Positions 59,548 through 64,000 of a stretch of DNA of 64,000 bases are shown piece after piece. Within the stretch, counting starts at the first letter, position 1, and every line of letters begins with the position of its first letter. The notes below the pieces were generated by a model. The model was not told where the DNA came from. It made no database searches and saw only the letters and a program-made list of their open reading frames with translations. This DNA is from Spirochaetales bacterium. Its GTDB lineage: Bacteria > Spirochaetota > Spirochaetia > Treponematales > Treponemataceae. A program made the position numbers and the translations under genes. The DNA is taken from contig JAUNCR010000001.1 in assembly GCA_030526505.1 (NCBI GenBank), positions 1-64,000 on the forward strand. The letters run 5' to 3'.

Positions 59548-59567
59548 ATCCTACCTCCGAAAACTGT

Positions 59568-59867
59568 TTATTTAAGGCTTATGCGGCGCTTTTCAGGATC
59601 TTCGTTCTGTCTGTAAAAGATGGCAACATTTCCGATTACCCTGACAAGGTTAGAATCGGTGCGGTTTGCAATGTCTTCAGAATATTCCCTTTTGTCGTCC
59701 TTGTATTCGTTGAACTTTACCTTGATGAGTTCGTGGGCCTTAAGTGAATCTGCCACCATCTTTACAAGGTTTTCTGTCACTCCCTGCTGGCCAATGATTA
59801 CAACCGGACTAAGGTCGTGGGCCTGTTTTTCAAGGGATTTTCTCTGTTTGCTAGTTAATTCGATCAT
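59568..59867 (-). CDS. yhbY: CRS1/YhbY-family RNA-binding protein
   Basis: The 99-residue protein has the CRM fold: LTSKQRKSLEKQAHDLSPVVIIGQQGVTENLV at the start and a central LKAHELIKVKF. YhbY associates with 50S ribosome assembly intermediates. It lies 15 nt after the DUF2400 gene. Confidence 0.93.
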   Translation of the reverse strand: MIELTSKQRKSLEKQAHDLSPVVIIGQQGVTENLVKMVADSLKAHELIKVKFNEYKDDKREYSEDIANRTDSNLVRVIGNVAIFYRQNEDPEKRRISLK

Positions 59868-59882
59868 GTTGATAGAATATCA

Positions 59883-60656
59883 CTATTCCGCATCTTTATC
59901 CACACCAAAACCGAAAAGGGCGTAGTCGGCCCGGCAAGGATCTCCGGGAAAAACCGACTCCATGAGGGTTGTCAGCTGAACGTCGGTTTTAAAGGATGCA
60001 GATGGAACATTGCCGTTTTTGGAAAGCTGGAAAAGGTCAAGGGCCGCAGCTTCCTGCATTACATGGGTATCAAGTGGAATCAGAAGGTTCTTTTTGCTGT
60101 ACCAGTCCTTCCATAAGCCAAGGTCAACCGGTGAATTGTCCCTGACCATCCAACGGAGGAACATGTTGATTCTTTTTGCAGCTGTACCCTTTGAATGCGG
60201 TATAAGGTGACAGTTTTCAGAGAAAAGGTTACAGATTATAGGTGTCAGATACTCAGTGCCACCGTCCGAATGGGTGTAGATTTTCTTAAGATGATTTCCA
60301 ATGGAGCCAGATTCGTTAATAAAGGTGCAGATGGTGTCAAAAAAGAGAAGAAAATCATTGTGGGTGTACATTCTGTAAAAGGAACTGTCCCCCTTGGTGA
60401 AGAATTTTCTGTACCCTTTGTTCTGTACCCATTTCAGAAGACCTGTACCCGCTGCCTGAAGAACGGCTTCCGTATGGGCCAGAATCTGGTCCCTTCTACC
60501 AAAAGCCATGCTGGAGGCAAGAAAAGCGGCAATTTCCATCTCCACAGGGGCAGAATACCTGTGCATGAACTGAGAAGGATCCTTTGCAAGGAAATCTTTT
60601 GTTTCGTATTTCTCAGCAAGGGCAATGAGCCTGTCCGCCGTCTTTTTTGTAACCAT
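59883..60656 (-). CDS. DUF2400/TIGR02757-family protein
   Basis: From the ATG at 60656 the protein has 257 residues. It shows family traits such as FLASSMAFGRRDQILAHTEAVLQ (near 46-68), a middle RINMFLRWMVRDNSPVDLGLW and LIPLDTHVMQEA. These resemble the helical DNA-glycosylase-like fold with a helix-hairpin-helix feel, but the role is unknown. A longer frame to 60722 lies upstream of the promoter. TATACT ends 6 nt before the chosen ATG, so the mRNA is predicted leaderless. Confidence 0.88.
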   Translation of the reverse strand: MVTKKTADRLIALAEKYETKDFLAKDPSQFMHRYSAPVEMEIAAFLASSMAFGRRDQILAHTEAVLQAAGTGLLKWVQNKGYRKFFTKGDSSFYRMYTHNDFLLFFDTICTFINESGSIGNHLKKIYTHSDGGTEYLTPIICNLFSENCHLIPHSKGTAAKRINMFLRWMVRDNSPVDLGLWKDWYSKKNLLIPLDTHVMQEAAALDLFQLSKNGNVPSASFKTDVQLTTLMESVFPGDPCRADYALFGFGVDKDAE

Positions 60657-60662
60657 AATCAA

Positions 60663-60692
60663 AGTATAACCCTCAATGCAATTTATAAACAA
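60663..60692 (-). promoter_or_regulatory. Promoter of the DUF2400-yhbY-cdd operon, predicted leaderless
   Basis: On the minus strand TTGTTT (60687-60692) and TATACT (60663-60668) are 18 bp apart, with six bases to the ATG. Confidence 0.6.
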
Positions 60693-60701
60693 GATATTCT
60701 G

Positions 60702-60731
60702 ATGACAAAGAGCCATAGACATCGCTATAAT
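60702..60731 (+). promoter_or_regulatory. Promoter of the hydrogenase gene, almost leaderless
   Basis: ATGACA (60702-60707) and a perfect TATAAT (60726-60731) are 18 bp apart. The ATG comes 8 nt later with no room for a ribosome-binding site. Confidence 0.65.
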
Positions 60732-60739
60732 ATGGAAAT

Positions 60740-62212
60740 ATGTTGAACATCAATAATAATACTGCAAATGTAAAAAGAGAGATTCTTGTCAGAATTGCCC
60801 AGCTTCAGCTTGAAGGAAAGCTTGAAGAAGGGGTTCACTTTATTCCAAGGGAAATGGTTCCCCGCGACAAGCCTCCCCTACGGTGCTGTATTTTTCACGA
60901 CAGAGAAATAATTCGCATGAGAACGATTGCCCGTATGGGTATCTCTGTCGAAAACATTGATGAAGAAAGAACCCTTGCATCTTTTGCAAAGGAGGCCCTT
61001 TCCCGTGAAAAGCCAACATGGCCGATGCTTACTGTCCTTCACGAAGCCTGCAATGCCTGTGTTAAGGCCCACTACATGGTAACAAATGCCTGTCAGGGGT
61101 GTGATGCCCGCCCTTGCAAGATGAACTGTCCAAAACAGGCCATCACCATTGACCGGCACGCACACATCAACGAGGACATCTGCATCAACTGCGGAAAATG
61201 CCTTGAAAACTGTCCATACCACGCAATCATAAAAATTCCAGTTCCTTGCGAAGAAGCTTGCCCTGTTGGAGCAATCAGCAAGGATGAAAGCGGACACGAA
61301 AGGATCGACTACCACAAATGCATTTTCTGCGGAAACTGCATGAGGGAATGTCCTTTCGGCGCCATGATGAGCAAGAGCCAGCTTGTGGATGTCATAAGGC
61401 ACATCATGGACAGCAATAAAAAAGTCGTAGCCCTTTATGCTCCTGCCATTGCATCCCAGTTTGATGCGGTTCCAGGTCAGCTTGAAAGTGCTTTCCTTAA
61501 GGCAGGTTTCGACCGTACCTGGGAAGTTGCCATAGGTGCAGACATATGCGCAGACAACGAAGCAAAGGAATTTGAGGAACGAATGGCTCGAGGCGACAAG
61601 ATGATGACAACCTCCTGCTGTCCGGCTTATGTTCGTGCCGTAAAGAAACATGTTCCAGCCCTTGCGGAATGTATTTCCGAAACAAGAAGCCCAATGCACT
61701 ACACTGCTGAAATTGCAAAGAAGGCAGACCCCGACTGCATAACGGTATTCATCGGACCTTGCCTTGCAAAGCGCCGCGAAGGTTTTGACGATGACATGGT
61801 GGACTATGTACTGAGTACGGCCGACATCGAGGCCCTGTTCATTGCAAAGGAAATCGATGTTTCGAAAATGGAAGTTGCACCGGGTTCAATCATCCCTACT
61901 TCAAGCGGAAGAAATTTTGCAAAGTCAGGTGGTGTCCTTGATGCGGTTGCCTTGAGGCTTACGGACAAGACGATTCTTCGTCCTGCAAAGATCAACGGCC
62001 TTACAAAGAGCGGAATGAAGATGCTCAATGCATACGGGCTCATCAACAGCGGAAAGATTCCGGCTAAGCCGGACACTCCAAACCTTATTGAAGTGATGGC
62101 CTGTGAAGGCGGCTGTATCGGCGGTCCAAGCATACGCAAGAATGTAAAGCAGGCTGAAACTCAGCTTGACAAATATGTGAGCGCTGGGGCACAGGACACT
62201 ACAAACAGATAG
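60740..62212 (+). CDS. Group B-like monomeric [FeFe] hydrogenase
   Basis: The 490-residue protein has ferredoxin-type 4Fe-4S sites in the first half (CQGCDARPCKMNC, CINCGKCLENC, CIFCGNCMREC) and an H-cluster domain in the second. The three H-cluster loops are TTSCCPAYV (near 291), FIGPCLAKRRE (near 337) and MACEGGCIGGP (near 453), supplying the Cys ligands. Loop 2 has GPCxAK instead of the MPCxxK of classic producers, as in group B enzymes (TIGR04105-like). It should make or oxidise H2 in the cytosol with ferredoxin. No maturation genes (hydE, F, G) are in the window. Confidence 0.88.
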   Translation: MLNINNNTANVKREILVRIAQLQLEGKLEEGVHFIPREMVPRDKPPLRCCIFHDREIIRMRTIARMGISVENIDEERTLASFAKEALSREKPTWPMLTVLHEACNACVKAHYMVTNACQGCDARPCKMNCPKQAITIDRHAHINEDICINCGKCLENCPYHAIIKIPVPCEEACPVGAISKDESGHERIDYHKCIFCGNCMRECPFGAMMSKSQLVDVIRHIMDSNKKVVALYAPAIASQFDAVPGQLESAFLKAGFDRTWEVAIGADICADNEAKEFEERMARGDKMMTTSCCPAYVRAVKKHVPALAECISETRSPMHYTAEIAKKADPDCITVFIGPCLAKRREGFDDDMVDYVLSTADIEALFIAKEIDVSKMEVAPGSIIPTSSGRNFAKSGGVLDAVALRLTDKTILRPAKINGLTKSGMKMLNAYGLINSGKIPAKPDTPNLIEVMACEGGCIGGPSIRKNVKQAETQLDKYVSAGAQDTTNR

Positions 62213-62253
62213 AAAAGATTTTTCCAGAAAATATAGTTTTTGAGAGTTTGAAT

Positions 62254-64000
62254 ATGGAAATGGAAAATTACAGAAAAGCAACCAGATCATTGATTTTCAC
62301 AGGGTATACCCTTGCAGTCCTTTGCTTTATTCTTGAAATGATCATTCCGGTCATGGAATTCACAAGCGAAATATTTGAGGACAAGGCCTGGGTTTTCCGA
62401 TGGATAGTTCTTTCAAATCTCTTGAATGCAATCATCTTGATTTTGGAAAACATACTCATAAGGGTTTTCAAGAATCATCTGATGAAGCAGTGTTTCGTCA
62501 TAAGCATTTCCCTTGTTGCAATCTGTACGGTCATTTCCTGCCAGCACTATTACTTTACCCATACCCAGCTCATCTATGTAATTCCAATGCTACTTTCCGT
62601 TCCCGTAATGAACAAGAAGATTAACCTTACGGTTTCCGGGTTGAGTTTGGTTGGAATCCTAATGTCCTTCTTCTTCAGGCATCTGGATGAAAATGCCGCA
62701 AGATCCTACTGGTCGGATCTTGTTATCTGCATTGCCTACATCATTGTTTTTGCATCCATTTCCTTTCAGCTTGTCTGCTATCTTTCAAGGCAGAACAAAC
62801 TTCTGGAGTCTTCAAAAAATGAAGCAGAAAGGGCAAGCAGTGCAAAGAGCGATTTTCTTTTGAACATGAGCCATGAAATCCGCACGCCTATAAATGCAAT
62901 CCTTGGAATGAACGAAATGATCCTTAGGGAATGCAATGATGAAAACATTGCGGGCTATGCGGAAAACATCAACAGCAGCGGACAGACACTCCTTTCACTC
63001 ATAAATGAAATCCTTGACCTTTCAAAAATTGAAGCGGGAAAAATAGAAATCATTCCAGGTGAATACAGTCTTGAATCTCTTGTCCGAGAAACGGTTGTTA
63101 TGGTGCGCGAGCGAATAGAAAAAAAGAACCTGAAATTCGAAATTGAAATGGACGAGAACCTTCCGGCTTCACTTTGGGGAGACAGAAAGAGAATCCGTGA
63201 AATCGTTTTGAACTTCCTGACCAATTCTGCAAAGTACACCAGGGAAGGAAAGGTAACCTACTCGATTACAGGAACAAAAAATGCCGACAACATTGAAATG
63301 CTTTTTTCAGTAAAGGACACCGGTACGGGCATTAGGGAAGAAGACCTGAAGAAAATGTACGGCCGTTTTGAAAGGTTTGACATAGAGAAAAACAGAAACA
63401 TTGAGGGAACTGGAATAGGCCTTAGGATTTCCAGGGAACTTGCAAAACTTATGGGCGGCGACATAGAAGTAGATAGCGTTTACGGCAAAGGTTCGGAATT
63501 TGCCTTGAGGATAAAGCAGAAAATCGTGGATTTTGAACCCGTGGGAAAAGTCGATTTCAAGAAGAATGTTTCGGCAAAAGAGAAAAAATATTCGGTTCTC
63601 TTTAAGGCCCCAAAAGCCAGCGTTCTGGTTGTGGATGACATAGACCTGAACCTTTATGTTATTGAAAACCTTCTGAAGCAGACGGAAATGAAGGTCAGCC
63701 TTGCACAGAGCGGCGACGAATGCATCAACCTTTGCAAGAAGGAAAAATTCGACCTTATACTTATTGATCACATGATGCCGAACATGAACGGCATGGAGAC
63801 CTATGAATTCCTAAGGAAGGATGAAAAGGGACTGAATGCCGAAACTCCTTGCGTAATGCTTACGGCAAACGCCTTTAACGGGGCAAGGGAAATCTATGAG
63901 AAGGCAGGTTTCGTCGACTACATCACCAAACCGATCGAGTGTGATAAACTCGAAAGGGTTGTGAGCAGGCTTCTGCCGTCTGATAAAGTGATCTACAACT
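62254..64000 (+). CDS. Hybrid sensor histidine kinase (3' end outside window)
   Basis: The reading frame from ATG 62254 runs off the right edge after 582 codons. Five or six membrane helices (about 10-190) form the sensor. A kinase core follows with the phospho-acceptor His207 (NMSHEIRTPINAILGMNE), N box NFLTNSAKYTREG, G1 KDTGTGIREEDL and G2 GTGIGLRISREL. Then comes a receiver domain (ASVLVVDDIDLNLYVIENLL) with Asp505 in ILIDHMMPNMNG and Lys in YITKPIE. A further phosphotransfer domain may follow outside. A membrane-integrated ligand sensor is likely; the signal is unknown. It lies 41 nt after the hydrogenase gene with no terminator between. Confidence 0.92.
   Translation, partial: MEMENYRKATRSLIFTGYTLAVLCFILEMIIPVMEFTSEIFEDKAWVFRWIVLSNLLNAIILILENILIRVFKNHLMKQCFVISISLVAICTVISCQHYYFTHTQLIYVIPMLLSVPVMNKKINLTVSGLSLVGILMSFFFRHLDENAARSYWSDLVICIAYIIVFASISFQLVCYLSRQNKLLESSKNEAERASSAKSDFLLNMSHEIRTPINAILGMNEMILRECNDENIAGYAENINSSGQTLLSLINEILDLSKIEAGKIEIIPGEYSLESLVRETVVMVRERIEKKNLKFEIEMDENLPASLWGDRKRIREIVLNFLTNSAKYTREGKVTYSITGTKNADNIEMLFSVKDTGTGIREEDLKKMYGRFERFDIEKNRNIEGTGIGLRISRELAKLMGGDIEVDSVYGKGSEFALRIKQKIVDFEPVGKVDFKKNVSAKEKKYSVLFKAPKASVLVVDDIDLNLYVIENLLKQTEMKVSLAQSGDECINLCKKEKFDLILIDHMMPNMNGMETYEFLRKDEKGLNAETPCVMLTANAFNGAREIYEKAGFVDYITKPIECDKLERVVSRLLPSDKVIYN

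Overview
The window reads as one contiguous piece of a spirochaete chromosome, most consistent with the genus Treponema. This is inferred from an FlgM-type anti-sigma factor, several GGDEF proteins, a cyclophilin-FKBP fusion lipoprotein, and the replication block gyrA-gyrB / dnaA-dnaN-recF-dciA-rpmH-rnpA-yidD-yidC-jag. A xylosidase, a sugar ABC importer, a cellobiose phosphorylase and a group B-like [FeFe] hydrogenase suggest a plant-polymer-fermenting anaerobe of rumen or gut. That lifestyle is an inference. No insertion sequence, prophage or CRISPR array was seen.

Layout. 0-8.8 kb: HATPase-HDOD signalling protein (left end cut), TrmH-type methyltransferase, aberrant iron-ADH-fold protein, flgM-rsmI, ftsK, and a diguanylate cyclase. 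8.9-19.7 kb: a spirochaete hypothetical protein, then a LacI-regulated xylo-oligosaccharide locus (binding protein, two permeases, GH43 xylosidase, regulator) divergent from a GH94 phosphorylase. 19.7-31.3 kb: exported proteins, tcdA, a two-component system whose kinase is frameshifted, a LMW phosphatase, a LacI-sensor GGDEF protein, an OmpA-like protein, pyrF and a membrane protein. 31.3-42.7 kb: Nudix hydrolase, two EamA transporters, tRNA-Val, iron-sulfur flavoproteins, argA, a 1.4 kb noncoding tract carrying a parS-like cluster, a HAD phosphatase, a TetR-led operon and an AraC regulator. 42.8-57.4 kb: gyrA and gyrB leftward, dnaA to the PPIase rightward. 57.4-64 kb: a DnaA-box cluster, a MocR-like regulator, cdd-yhbY-DUF2400, the hydrogenase and a hybrid kinase cut by the right end.

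The most notable content is chromosome-maintenance DNA. The dnaA-dnaN gap has six DnaA boxes, a box-GC spacer-DnaA-trio unwinding module and an AT-rich tract, so it is the likely oriC. About 13 kb to its left, six identical 16-bp sites resembling ParB-binding parS lie within 1.8 kb. About 8 kb to its right, a second dense DnaA-box cluster sits between convergent genes.

A second theme is gene expression. Many genes have a -10 element only 5-9 nt before the start codon, predicting leaderless mRNAs, dnaA included. Three divergent gene pairs share overlapping, oppositely oriented -10 elements. Candidate operators for the LacI- and TetR-family regulators can be read directly from the sequence. All functional calls come from reading motifs by eye; no database search was run.
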